DNA from: Roseobacter insulae | GTDB taxonomy: Bacteria > Pseudomonadota > Alphaproteobacteria > Rhodobacterales > Rhodobacteraceae | Assembly (NCBI RefSeq): GCF_019375555.1 | Contig: NZ_JAHXDN010000002.1 | Coordinates: forward strand, 558,001-622,000 | Direction: 5' to 3' | Length of the DNA: 64,000 nt | Part shown: in pieces, positions 47,423 through 55,730 of the stretch | Layout of the letters: each line of letters starts with the position of its first letter | Numbering within the stretch: the stretch's first letter is position 1 | Position numbers and translations under genes: made by a program | The notes under the pieces: generated by a model | Database searches by the model: none | Told to the model about the DNA's origin: nothing | Seen by the model: only the letters and a program-made list of their open reading frames with translations

Positions 47423-47827
47423 TCAAGCGCTCTTGCGATGGTACGTGAGCGTCAGAAACGCGCAGTGGTCAATCGCGTCTGCCGGAAATTCCTCGGTCAG
47501 GGACAATCGCAAGGCGCGGTTCCCCTCGTAGACAAAGGCTGTGGGATACAGGGTTCTCATGGTCTCCACCACGCTGGTCTGGCAATGCACAAAAAGGCCG
47601 AGCGTATCTGGGTGACCGGCGTGCCAGTCACAGCGCAGTGTTGTGCCGATGCGGGGCCTTGCGGGCAACCACGCGGGCTGCGCCCATTTCGTCGTTTCGA
47701 CCAGATCCCCAATGCGCGCCCGCCGCGCCGCATCATGGACGATACCCCGGATTTCCTCAAAACGGGACTGCGCCGGGCGCGGCCATCCCCGTACCACGCT
47801 CTGAATGTCGGCCGGCAGGTCCTTCAT
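47423..47827 (-). CDS. DUF1801 family protein
   Basis: 134 aa, YdhG/DUF1801-type: RFEEIRGIVHDAARRARIGDLVETTKWAQPAWLP and RCDWHAGHPDTLGLFVHCQTSVVETMRTLYPTAFVYEGNRALRL. The family has an SHS2-like or profilin-like fold and no established function. It is on the purF strand between purF and the SDR gene. Confidence 0.8.
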   Translation of the reverse strand: MKDLPADIQSVVRGWPRPAQSRFEEIRGIVHDAARRARIGDLVETTKWAQPAWLPARPRIGTTLRCDWHAGHPDTLGLFVHCQTSVVETMRTLYPTAFVYEGNRALRLSLTEEFPADAIDHCAFLTLTYHRKSA

Positions 47828-47872
47828 GGACCTTGCCTACGCCATGCCGCTGACAAGAACCGTCAGCATCGG

Positions 47873-49366
47873 CTACTCTGCGGCTTTCATCTCAAAACCG
47901 CTTTCGATCTGATCGGCCGGCTCCACCGGGTATTCGCCCGAAAAGCAGGCGTCACAGTATTGAGGTTGCTTGCTATTGCGTCCCTTGGCTTCGCCTACCG
48001 CGCGGTAGAGACCATCCAGTGAAATGAACCGCAGGCTGTCCACTTGCAGGTGTTCGCGCATTTCCTCTTCGGACATGGTGGCGGCCAGCAGTTTTTCACG
48101 TTGCGGCGTGTCGACACCATAAAAACAAGGCCAGGCGGTCGGCGGCGAGGCGATGCGGAAATGAACTTCTGCCGCACCCGCATCAAGGATCATCTCCTTG
48201 ATTTTGCGGGACGTCGTGCCGCGTACCACCGAATCGTCCACCAGGATCACGCGTTTGCCCTGAATGAGCGCCCGGTTGACGTTCAGCTTGAGACGCACGC
48301 CCATGTTGCGGATCTGCTCTGTCGGTTCAATGAACGTCCGCCCCATGTACTGGTTGCGGATGATGCCCATGGCATAGGGGATGCCCGATTGCAGCGAGTA
48401 CCCGATCGCCGCGGGCGTGCCGCTGTCGGGCACCGGGCAGACCAGATCCGCCTCAACCGGTGCTTCCTTGGCCAGTTCCCGGCCGATCGCCTCGCGGGTT
48501 TCATATACTGAGCGCCCACCGAGAATACTGTCGGGGCGGCTGAAATAAACATGCTCGAAGATGCAGAACCGTGGTTTTTGAGGCCGGAAGGGAAAGTGCG
48601 ATTCCACGCCCTTGTCGGTGATCACGACCATTTCACCCGGAGCGATCTCTCGGATGAACTCCGCGCCGATGATGTCCAGCGCACAGGTCTCCGAACTCAA
48701 GGTCCAGCCGTCGCCAACCCGACCGAGCACGAGCGGCCGGACACCCAGGGGATCGCGCACGCCGATCAGCTTGGTGCGTGTCATGGCCACAACGGAAAAT
48801 GCCCCCTCGACCCGGCGCAGCGCGTCTTCCATCCGCTCGGGGATGGTGCGTTGCAGGCTGCGGGCCATCAGGTGGATAATGCATTCACTGTCGGACGAAG
48901 ACTGAAAAATCGACCCGCGCTCAATCAGTTCGCGCCGCAGGGAATTGGCGTTGGTGATATTGCCGTTATGGGCAATCGCAGCCCCGCCCATGGCGAATTC
49001 ACCGAAGAAGGGCTGCACGTCGCGGATCGCCGTCTGACCCTTGGAACCCGTTGTGGAATAGCGCACATGGCCAATGGCGAGCGGCCCTGGCAGTGTTTCC
49101 ATCACTTTTTGCGAGGTGAAATTGTCCCTGACGTATCCGAACCGGCGGGCGGACTGGAACCCCTGTTGGGCATCGTGGCTGACGATACCACCTGCTTCCT
49201 GACCCCGGTGTTGCAGGGCATGCAGGCCCAGAGCCACGAAGTTCGCCGCATCCACAACGCCGATGACACCGAAAATCCCGCATTCCTCCCGGAGTTTGTC
49301 TTCATCGTCGCCGTCGCGCAGATAGGACGTATCGAAAGGGTGAGAGGGGGGCATGATCTTGGACAA
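47873..49366 (-). CDS. purF: Amidophosphoribosyltransferase
   Basis: 497 aa. Commits PRPP to purine synthesis by glutamine-dependent amination. The N-terminal nucleophile Cys is in EECGIFGVIG (residue 29 of this start, so a propeptide is likely removed); GRCEx-like LHALQHRGQEAGGIV and the PRPP loop VILVDDSVVRGTTSRKI are present. A TTG at 49366 has GGAG 8 nt upstream and is used as start; the ATG four codons later (49354) is the alternative with no ribosome site. The usual cvpA-purF linkage is broken here by a histidine kinase gene. Confidence 0.95.
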   Translation of the reverse strand: MSKIMPPSHPFDTSYLRDGDDEDKLREECGIFGVIGVVDAANFVALGLHALQHRGQEAGGIVSHDAQQGFQSARRFGYVRDNFTSQKVMETLPGPLAIGHVRYSTTGSKGQTAIRDVQPFFGEFAMGGAAIAHNGNITNANSLRRELIERGSIFQSSSDSECIIHLMARSLQRTIPERMEDALRRVEGAFSVVAMTRTKLIGVRDPLGVRPLVLGRVGDGWTLSSETCALDIIGAEFIREIAPGEMVVITDKGVESHFPFRPQKPRFCIFEHVYFSRPDSILGGRSVYETREAIGRELAKEAPVEADLVCPVPDSGTPAAIGYSLQSGIPYAMGIIRNQYMGRTFIEPTEQIRNMGVRLKLNVNRALIQGKRVILVDDSVVRGTTSRKIKEMILDAGAAEVHFRIASPPTAWPCFYGVDTPQREKLLAATMSEEEMREHLQVDSLRFISLDGLYRAVGEAKGRNSKQPQYCDACFSGEYPVEPADQIESGFEMKAAE

Positions 49367-49487
49367 CGGGGCAGCTCCGAATCCGGTAGGTGGGACACCC
49401 TGTATGTAGGGCGTCAGGCCCCCGGTGTCACGAAACTATCACGGTGCGGATCAGGATTGTCGCCCCAGAGCCACGGTTATGACACGC

Positions 49488-50594
49488 TTAGCGCGAGGCG
49501 CGTCGTTTGAGCGGGCGAATATTCGACTGATCGGCAGTCTCGTCCGTCTCCGCAACGATGACGCCGGGCAGCGTGAAGGTCACCGCGCCGCCGATCAGAT
49601 GCGGGTTTTGTTCCACCTCGATAGCGCCGCCCCGCGCGGTCAGCAGGCGCCGGACACCCAGCAGCCCGTAACCGCTGTCTGGCCGGAAGGTGCCGGTGTC
49701 GATGAATTCACGGCCCGGATTGGCAAACCCCTTTCCATCATCACGCACACAGATGGAAATCTGGCTATCGGCGGCGTGATGCACTGAAATATCGATCTTC
49801 AGCTTCGGTTTCCCACCATGTTTGATTGCGTTGTCCAGAAGGTTCCTCAGCACGATCTGAAAGGCGGTCTTGTCGCCCTGCAAGACCGTATCGGGCCAGC
49901 AAATCTCGTGCAGGGCCTGGGGGTCAAGCACGTCACAGACCGTCTGGCACATCAGGCCGAAGTCGAACGGCAGTTGTTCGGGCAGCACGTTGGCGTCATG
50001 CGCATGCGTCAGAACGTCAGAAATCAGCCGGCTGGATTTAATTGCCACTTCGTCGAGCAGATCTATCAGATCAATCTTGCCATCGCCGTGATCCTCGAAA
50101 TCCTCGCGCAGCATTTCGACGAGGGTCTGGATGTTGCGCATCGGGGTGCGCAGGTCGTGCGCTGCGATGGCGATGAATTGTTCCATCTCCGAGGCTGCGG
50201 TGACCAGAGAGGTTTTCAGTTTGCTTGCCTCCTGTTCCGCCGAGATATCGATGCTGGTGCCGACAATGCGGCAGACCTTACCGTCGGTGTCGCACAGCGT
50301 ATCCAGCGTGGTCCGCACCCATATTTCCCGACCGGCGATGGGCAGTTCCACCTCGTAGGTTGCCGCCTGTCCGGTCTGAATGGCATGAACGTGCCGGTCA
50401 TAGGCAGTCTGGCCCATACGACCGGCGTAGACCTCGAGCGCCGTCTTCCCGATGACCTGTTCGCGGGCGAGGCCGCTTCTGGTTTCGGCAAAGCTGTTCC
50501 AGCCCACGTAACGCGGGACGTTTGCGGTGTCTGGTTCCAGAACGAACACGGGCGCTGCAACGTGATCAAAACATGCAAAAAATGGATCGGTCAC
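49488..50594 (-). CDS. PAS-domain sensor histidine kinase
   Basis: 368 aa, soluble. A PAS domain covers about residues 5-120 (VFVLEPDTANVPRYVGWNSFAETRSG ... IVGTSIDISAEQEA). The dimerisation H-box IAAHDLRTPMRNI follows with the phosphoacceptor histidine near residue 145, then an HATPase_c domain with NLLDNAIKHGG and DDGKGFAN. No response regulator gene is nearby, so the kinase is an orphan. It sits between cvpA and purF, where I would expect those genes to be adjacent. Ligand or cofactor of the PAS domain is unknown. Confidence 0.9.
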   Translation of the reverse strand: MTDPFFACFDHVAAPVFVLEPDTANVPRYVGWNSFAETRSGLAREQVIGKTALEVYAGRMGQTAYDRHVHAIQTGQAATYEVELPIAGREIWVRTTLDTLCDTDGKVCRIVGTSIDISAEQEASKLKTSLVTAASEMEQFIAIAAHDLRTPMRNIQTLVEMLREDFEDHGDGKIDLIDLLDEVAIKSSRLISDVLTHAHDANVLPEQLPFDFGLMCQTVCDVLDPQALHEICWPDTVLQGDKTAFQIVLRNLLDNAIKHGGKPKLKIDISVHHAADSQISICVRDDGKGFANPGREFIDTGTFRPDSGYGLLGVRRLLTARGGAIEVEQNPHLIGGAVTFTLPGVIVAETDETADQSNIRPLKRRASR

Positions 50595-50639
50595 GGACGC
50601 CTCAAAACTGCGATAACGCGTTGAGAATAGTCTCGTCCC

Positions 50640-50658
50640 TCTTAAGACCGTCTTAAGA
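50640..50658. repeat. Double TCTTAAGA box upstream of the histidine kinase gene
   Basis: TCTTAAGA-CCG-TCTTAAGA: two copies of an eight-base palindrome whose starts are 11 bp apart, ending 46 bp upstream of the kinase start on the minus strand. Direct repeats spaced by 11 bp are typical of response-regulator boxes; the arrangement also makes a perfect inverted repeat. Confidence 0.4.
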
Positions 50659-50698
50659 CACGGGCCAGTTTCGGCGCCGCGGGTTCGCGTGCGTTATC

Positions 50699-51253
50699 TC
50701 AGCTGCCGCAGTTGCCGACCAGCGCCTCGTATTGGCCGGTGATCCATCCCAGCGCCTGCTCGGGTTCGGAATTCTGGATGCGATCAGCAACCTGCGAGAA
50801 AACAACCGCTGAGCGGCTTTCATCCACCACGGAGTAGGTCTGGCCGGTGACCACGGTGTCATAGACGAAGAACGCGATCGCCACGAGCAAGACCCCGCGG
50901 GCGACGCCAAAGACGAACCCGAACCCCTGATCAATGCCACCCAGCGCCGAGCGCTGAACGACGGAGGCGAAAAGCGGCGTGAAGAGCGACACGATGATCA
51001 GGGCAACCGCGAAGACAAGGGCGAAGGCGCCGATGATGGAAAGCTCGCAGCTGTCGGCCAGAAATTCGCCCACCACCGGGATTTCGCGCACCAAAGGTTC
51101 AACCTGCGGCGCGAAGAGAAAGCCCAGCACGGCTGCGGCGATCCAGCCAACAATGGCCATGATTTCGCGGACGAGGCCGCGCCCGTAGGCCAGCAGTGCC
51201 GAGACAACGATGATCAGCGCGACAACGCCGTCAATGATGGTAAAGCCTTCCAT
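50699..51253 (-). CDS. cvpA: CvpA family membrane protein
   Basis: 184 aa, four predicted membrane helices (about 5-25, 28-50, 65-90, 110-130). GFTIIDGVVALIIVVSALLAYGRGLVREIMAIVGWIAAAVLGF is the CvpA N-terminal signature, VQRSALGGIDQGFGFVFGVARGVLLV the second. Homologues are needed for colicin V export and envelope integrity in other bacteria. It lies downstream of radA on the same strand, 28 bp apart. Confidence 0.9.
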   Translation of the reverse strand: MEGFTIIDGVVALIIVVSALLAYGRGLVREIMAIVGWIAAAVLGFLFAPQVEPLVREIPVVGEFLADSCELSIIGAFALVFAVALIIVSLFTPLFASVVQRSALGGIDQGFGFVFGVARGVLLVAIAFFVYDTVVTGQTYSVVDESRSAVVFSQVADRIQNSEPEQALGWITGQYEALVGNCGS

Positions 51254-51280
51254 AGTCCCAACTGCCTTTCGTCCTCATGC

Positions 51281-52642
51281 CTATCCGGCACCAAATATTT
51301 CGCCCACGAAGCCGGTCAGATCCCCCATCGTGTTCAGGGATATGCCGTTCACACCCACGGGCTTGCCGCCGCCAGGGGCGATTGCGCAGGTGAAACCAAG
51401 TTTTTGCGCCTCTTTCAACCTGTTTTCGGTCTGAGAGGCGGGGCGTAACGCACCGGAAAGGCTGATTTCACCGAAAACCACGGTATCGGCGGGCAGGGCG
51501 GCGTCTTCCCGCGCGCTCAGCAGGGCGGCGGCCACGGCCAGATCGGCGGCAGGCTCCGTGACCTTCATGCCGCCCGCCACATTCAGGTAGACATCGAGGC
51601 CCGCGAAGGGGATGCCGCAGCGCGCCTCGAGCACCGCGAGGATCATCGCCAGCCGCCCGCCGTCCCAGCCGACTACCGTGCGCCGGGCCTGCGCATGTGG
51701 CGAGGGGGCGACCAGGGCCTGGAACTCGACCAGCACCGGCCGGGTGCCTTCAACCCCGGCAAAGACCACCGATCCGGGTGAGGGCTCGCCGCGCTCGCTC
51801 AGAAACAGCGCGGAAGGATTAAGAACTTGCTCTAACCCTTTACCCGTCATCTCAAAAACACCGATCTCGTCGGCGGGGCCAAAGCGGTTTTTCACGGCGC
51901 GCAGGATGCGGAACTGATGGCCGCGTTCACCTTCGAAATAAAGCACGGTATCGACCATATGTTCGACAACCCGTGGCCCGGCGATCTGCCCCTCCTTGGT
52001 GACGTGACCGACAAGAACGACGGAAATGCCCTTGCGTTTGGCGAAGCTTGTCAGCTCATGCGCGGCGGCCCGCACCTGGGAGACCGATCCCGGCGCACTT
52101 TCCACATTATCCGCCCACATCGTCTGGATGGAGTCGATGATCGCCAGCTGTGGTTTCTCGGCCTCCAGCGTGGTGAGGATATCGCGCAGGTTCGTCTCTG
52201 CGGCGAGTTTCACCGGGGCATCGGCCAGACCGAGGCGCTGGGCGCGCATCCGCACCTGGGCGGAGGCTTCCTCACCCGACACATAGACCGTTTTCAGACC
52301 GGAGCGGGCGAATTGCGCGGCCGCCTGCAACAAAAGGGTGGATTTGCCGATGCCCGGGTCGCCGCCGACCAGAAGGGCGGAGGCGGGCACAAGCCCACCG
52401 CCCAGGACGCGGTCCAGCTCTTGAATGCCGGATTGCGTGCGCGGCGGTGGCGCTTCTTCGGTGGCAAGGTCGGTCAGCACGATCGCGGCGCCGCGTTTCG
52501 CGCCCAGCGATTTTGCCGGCCCCTTGGAAATGCCCGCGTCCTCGGAGATCGTATTCCACTCGCCGCAGGTTTCGCAGCGCCCGGCCCATTTGGTCGTGAC
52601 ATTGCCGCAGGCGGAACAGGAGAAGGAGGGAGATTTGGCCAT
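51281..52642 (-). CDS. radA: DNA repair protein RadA
   Basis: 453 aa. N-terminal zinc ribbon FSCSACGNVTTKWAGRCETCGEWNT (about residues 6-30), RecA-like core with Walker A GGDPGIGKSTLLLQ, the RadA-specific KNRFG motif (in AVKNRFGPADEIGVFEM), and a C-terminal Lon protease-like domain with GVNGISLNTM. It promotes branch migration in recombinational repair. ATG 52642. Upstream neighbours on the same strand would normally be the ABC ATPase gene, now separated by the mercury-type cassette. Confidence 0.94.
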   Translation of the reverse strand: MAKSPSFSCSACGNVTTKWAGRCETCGEWNTISEDAGISKGPAKSLGAKRGAAIVLTDLATEEAPPPRTQSGIQELDRVLGGGLVPASALLVGGDPGIGKSTLLLQAAAQFARSGLKTVYVSGEEASAQVRMRAQRLGLADAPVKLAAETNLRDILTTLEAEKPQLAIIDSIQTMWADNVESAPGSVSQVRAAAHELTSFAKRKGISVVLVGHVTKEGQIAGPRVVEHMVDTVLYFEGERGHQFRILRAVKNRFGPADEIGVFEMTGKGLEQVLNPSALFLSERGEPSPGSVVFAGVEGTRPVLVEFQALVAPSPHAQARRTVVGWDGGRLAMILAVLEARCGIPFAGLDVYLNVAGGMKVTEPAADLAVAAALLSAREDAALPADTVVFGEISLSGALRPASQTENRLKEAQKLGFTCAIAPGGGKPVGVNGISLNTMGDLTGFVGEIFGAG

Positions 52643-52938
52643 GGCCCGTTTTGACCGCTCAGCGCGGCCCCGTCAAACAGCTAAATCAACGGTATGCGCA
52701 ACGCGCGGTCGCGCGTCTGCGGCGCAGAGGCCGCGCCGGGGGTTAACGCCTGCAAAACAAGGCCATTGCGCGGTGCACCCCCCGTACACAGACAGTGCAC
52801 AGCCCGTGCACCGCTGATGCGCCGGCAAGCGGATGAACAGACCGCCCGCAGGGGTTCCTTGCCAAAAGGTAAAGGGCGGCTTGGCGAGACAGGGCAGAGT
52901 CTCCGGCCGCCTCACCGATCCGAGCTATCCACGCCGGA
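52643..52938. other. 296-bp gap between radA and merR
   Basis: Open frames here lack ribosome sites and protein character. An imperfect long palindrome, GCGGTGCAC at 52770-52778 and GTGCACCGC at 52806-52814, encloses a third GTGCAC at 52795-52800. No transposase, target-site duplication or tRNA was recognised. It may be a junction left by insertion of the mercury-type genes. Confidence 0.45.
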
Positions 52939-53325
52939 CTATCGCGCCAGAGCCTCAAGCATCTGGCAGGAGACAGAGCCGGACCGGCAGTTTGCGGTCA
53001 ACTCTTCGAGGGCGGCTTCCAGCGCGGTCAATTCCGCGATCTTGCACCGCACGGCGTTCAGATGCGCGGTGCCAATTTCCTTCACCTTCGCGCAGTTGCT
53101 GTTTTCGCCCTCGGACAATGACAACAATCCCTTCGCTTCGGAGATCGAGAAACCAAGATCGCGGCACCGCCTGATGAACCTCAGCCGCCCCACCTCCTTG
53201 TCCGAATAGACCCTGCGCCCGTTGGCGGCGCGTCGCGGGGCCGGGACAACGCGTTCGCGTTCATAGTACCGGATTGTTTCAATGGACACGCCACTCTGGC
53301 GGGCCGCCTCTCCAATCGCGATCAT
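52939..53325 (-). CDS. MerR family transcriptional regulator, mercury-type
   Basis: 128 aa. Winged-helix MerR fold with GEAARQSGVSIETIRYYERERVVPAPRRAANGRRVYSDKEVGRLRFI (residues 5-51), and a C-terminal coiled-coil with three cysteines: NCAKVK, TANCRSG and VSCQMLEAL. The cysteine layout resembles MerR's mercury ligands, though the last two are separated by six rather than the usual eight residues. It diverges from a promoter with a palindromic operator and from mercury-type transport genes. Metal could be mercury or another soft metal. Confidence 0.88.
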   Translation of the reverse strand: MIAIGEAARQSGVSIETIRYYERERVVPAPRRAANGRRVYSDKEVGRLRFIRRCRDLGFSISEAKGLLSLSEGENSNCAKVKEIGTAHLNAVRCKIAELTALEAALEELTANCRSGSVSCQMLEALAR

Positions 53326-53340
53326 GTGAACACATCCTTC

Positions 53341-53371
53341 TTGATCCTGTAGTCACTACAGGATGCATAAC
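53341..53371 (+). promoter_or_regulatory. MerR-type promoter and operator
   Basis: TTGATC at 53341-53346 and CATAAC at 53366-53371 are separated by 19 bp, the over-long spacing that MerR-family activators correct by twisting DNA. Between them lies a perfect palindrome, ATCCTGTAG-TCA-CTACAGGAT (53344-53364). It would serve both the divergent merR gene and the plus-strand cassette. Confidence 0.75.
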
Positions 53372-53378
53372 GAGGGGC

Positions 53379-53600
53379 ATGGACACAAGACACGATCAGT
53401 CATCCAAACGTCACTGCGGCGGACCTGCCCGGGGGTGGTACCGCCTCTCGATGCGTTGGGCCTGCGCCGCGTGCCATCGGTGCAGCCGCGCCATCCTGTC
53501 TGCGATGACAGCGGGCTTTCCGGTGGCGGCAACCGTACCGCGCCGGGCGCATGACGCGCCGCGCATGAGGGTCCCGCGGCAGGGGACGACACGGCCATGA
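53379..53600 (+). CDS. Possible 73-aa cysteine-rich protein at the head of the mercury-type cassette
   Basis: ATG at 53379 lies 8 bp after the -10 box, with GAGGGG directly upstream, and the stop overlaps the next gene's ATG as ATGA. The product contains WACAACHRCSRAILSAM, a cysteine cluster that resembles zf-HC2 or heavy-metal-binding sequences, and is basic and otherwise low in recognisable structure. The 5' leader would be very short. Coding is supported by coupling and ribosome site rather than by homology; it could be chance. Confidence 0.4.
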   Translation: MDTRHDQSSKRHCGGPARGWYRLSMRWACAACHRCSRAILSAMTAGFPVAATVPRRAHDAPRMRVPRQGTTRP

Positions 53601-53920
53601 TGAAATCCATCTGGGCAAGTTACATCGGATCGGTCTCGGCGCTGGGCGTGGCGACCTGCTGTGTGCTGCCGATGGCCATGATGCTTTTGGGGCTTGGCGG
53701 CAGTTGGCTGGCCGTTTTCGGAACAATTGCTGCGGCAAGTTTTTACGTGCTAGCCATCGCGACGGCGCTGCTGCTGGCTGCCGGGATCATCTGCTACAGA
53801 CGCGCTTCTCTGGCGCATATGAAGGGGTGGTTGCTGGGAAGCACCATCATGACCGCGCTTGCATGGGGAATCGTTTTCAACGAAGCCCGTATCAATGACT
53901 TTCTCATTACCCTGATGTGA
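53597..53920 (+). CDS. MerT-like mercuric transport protein
   Basis: 107 aa, three membrane helices (about 8-30, 34-58, 74-96). The first helix carries VATCCVLPMAMMLLGLGGSWLAVFG, with the vicinal Cys-Cys typical of MerT that passes mercury(II) across the inner membrane. A further Cys is in GIICYRR; the second periplasmic cysteine pair of MerT is not seen. Tight arrangement with the following gene (4 bp gap). No MerA reductase or MerP accompanies it in the window. Confidence 0.75.
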   Translation: MMKSIWASYIGSVSALGVATCCVLPMAMMLLGLGGSWLAVFGTIAAASFYVLAIATALLLAAGIICYRRASLAHMKGWLLGSTIMTALAWGIVFNEARINDFLITLM

Positions 53921-53924
53921 CACC

Positions 53925-54143
53925 ATGAATGATCTGAATATCACGCTGGAAAGCGAAATCACCTGTCCCGAATGCGGCCATGCCGCGGTTGAGACCATGC
54001 CCACCGATGCCTGTCAGTGGTTTTACGAATGCACGTCATGCCATGTCGTGCTGAAGCCCTTGCCCGGCGACTGTTGCGTCTATTGCTCGTATGGAACGGT
54101 TGCCTGCCCGCCGATTCAGGAAGGCAACAGCTGCTGCGGATAG
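53925..54143 (+). CDS. GDCCVxC domain protein
   Basis: 72 aa. It has eleven cysteines including the zinc-ribbon-like CPEC and CTSC pairs and the motif GDCCVYCSYGTVACPP, which I recognise as the GDCCVxC family found next to MerT/MerF genes (some members use selenocysteine). It ends in SCCG. It is probably a cytosolic metal acceptor that receives mercury from the transporter. Last gene of the cassette. Confidence 0.85.
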   Translation: MNDLNITLESEITCPECGHAAVETMPTDACQWFYECTSCHVVLKPLPGDCCVYCSYGTVACPPIQEGNSCCG

Positions 54144-54213
54144 GGGCTGCACGGCGCTGACAGCCGCCAGGGGCGGGGGGCTGAACGCCCGGGCCCCGGA
54201 GGGCAGGCGGGTC

Positions 54214-54960
54214 TCAGCGCACGGATTCAATTGGCCCTTCGGCCTTGCCGTGAATGAACTGATCGAGATAGGGGTTGCCGCTCTGATCCATGTCGCTGAC
54301 CGGGCCGGTCCACTGGATCACCCCGTCGTGCAGCATCGCGATGTTATCGGCAATGGCACGCACCGAGGTCATGTCGTGGGTGATGGTCATCGCCGTCGCT
54401 CCCATTTCCACCACGATCTCGCGGATCAGGTCATTGATGACGCCCGACATGATCGGGTCGAGCCCGGTGGTCGGCTCGTCAAAGAAGATGATCTCGGGTT
54501 CGGCGGCAATCGCGCGGGCAAGACCTACGCGTTTTTGCATACCGCCCGATAATTCCGCCGGGAACCGGTCGGCGACGTCGGATTTCAGGCCAACCCGGCG
54601 CAGTTTTTCGATGGCGATGGCGCGGGCTTCGTCACGCGGGCGCTTGAGCGAGCCGCGCAGCAGGCGGAAGGCCACGTTCTGCCAGACCGGCAGGCTGTCA
54701 AAGAGGGCGCCGCCCTGAAACAGCATGCCAAAGCGCGCCAGGAACGCATCCCGGTCGCCGGTTGCCGCATCCTGACCGTCGACCGTGATCGTGCCGCTGT
54801 CGGGCTGCACCAACCCGAGGATGCATTTGAGTGCTATGGATTTCCCGGTGCCCGAGCCGCCGATGATGACCATCGACGTGCCCTTGGGGATATAGAGGTC
54901 CACGCCGCGCAGCACCTCGTTGGTGCCAAAGGATTTCCGGATGTCGGTCATTCTGATCAT
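54214..54960 (-). CDS. ABC transporter ATP-binding protein, MlaF-like
   Basis: 248 aa. Walker A GGSGTGKSIALKC, Q-loop ARFGMLFQGGALFDSLPVWQN, signature ELSGGMQKRVGLARAI and Walker B IIFFDEPTTGLDP. The sequence is typical of the ATPase of Mla-type lipid or toluene-tolerance transporters (Ttg2A). It overlaps the permease gene by ATGA. No MlaD-like substrate-binding gene is adjacent. Part of the alr-permease-ATPase-radA neighbourhood I recall in other Rhodobacterales. Confidence 0.9.
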   Translation of the reverse strand: MIRMTDIRKSFGTNEVLRGVDLYIPKGTSMVIIGGSGTGKSIALKCILGLVQPDSGTITVDGQDAATGDRDAFLARFGMLFQGGALFDSLPVWQNVAFRLLRGSLKRPRDEARAIAIEKLRRVGLKSDVADRFPAELSGGMQKRVGLARAIAAEPEIIFFDEPTTGLDPIMSGVINDLIREIVVEMGATAMTITHDMTSVRAIADNIAMLHDGVIQWTGPVSDMDQSGNPYLDQFIHGKAEGPIESVR

Positions 54961-55730
54961 AGCGAAAAGAACACTCCCGTAAGCAGAAAATTCGCGGCCA
55001 GAATGAGGATGGCGGCACCCTCGACAGAGCCCTTCGTGGCGCGGCCAACGCCCATCGCACCCCGGCCGGAGTTCATCCCGTAATAACAGCCCATCAGCGT
55101 TGCCGACAAACCGAAGACCGCGCCCTTGGTCAGGGATGAGATCACATCCAGCGGTTCGAGGAATTCGACGGTGTTCTTGATATAGGTGGCGCCGTTGAAG
55201 CCGAGCGTGCCGGTTGCCACCGCGTAGCCGCCAAGCACGCCGATCGCGTCGCCGACGCCCACAAGCACGGGCACCACGAGAAGGCCCGCCAGCACCCGCG
55301 GGACGGTCAGGTATTTCATCGGGTTGGTCGAGAGCGTGACAAGCGCATCGAGCTGCTCGGTCACTTTCATCGTCGCGATCTCGGCCGCGATAGAGGAGGT
55401 GACGCGCGCCGCGATCATCAGGCCAACCATCACCGGCCCCAGTTCGCGCACCATGCCGATGGCCACGATCTGCGGCACCACGGCCTCGGCATTGAAGCGC
55501 GCGCTGCCCGCGTAGATCTGCAGCGCCAGCGCCCCCCCGGTGAAGATCGCCGTGAGCCCCACCACCGGCAGCGACAGCCAGCCGATGTTCAGAAGCGCGG
55601 CAAAGAACTCGCGCCCATAGAACGGCGGACGCAGGGCCTGCGCCAGTGTCTCAAGCGCAAACAGCGCGATACGACCGATGGCCGCGAGAAAACCCAGGAC
55701 CACGGCACCGAGCGCGGCGAGTAGCTTCAT
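54957..55730 (-). CDS. ABC transporter permease, MlaE family
   Basis: 257 aa, about five membrane helices. [35 protein letters not shown], then the conserved [38 protein letters not shown] and a C-terminal [25 protein letters not shown] are hallmarks of MlaE/Ttg2B. Membrane lipid transport in the envelope is the family role. Coupled by ATGA to alr upstream and to the ATPase downstream. Confidence 0.92.
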   Translation of the reverse strand: MKLLAALGAVVLGFLAAIGRIALFALETLAQALRPPFYGREFFAALLNIGWLSLPVVGLTAIFTGGALALQIYAGSARFNAEAVVPQIVAIGMVRELGPVMVGLMIAARVTSSIAAEIATMKVTEQLDALVTLSTNPMKYLTVPRVLAGLLVVPVLVGVGDAIGVLGGYAVATGTLGFNGATYIKNTVEFLEPLDVISSLTKGAVFGLSATLMGCYYGMNSGRGAMGVGRATKGSVEGAAILILAANFLLTGVFFSL

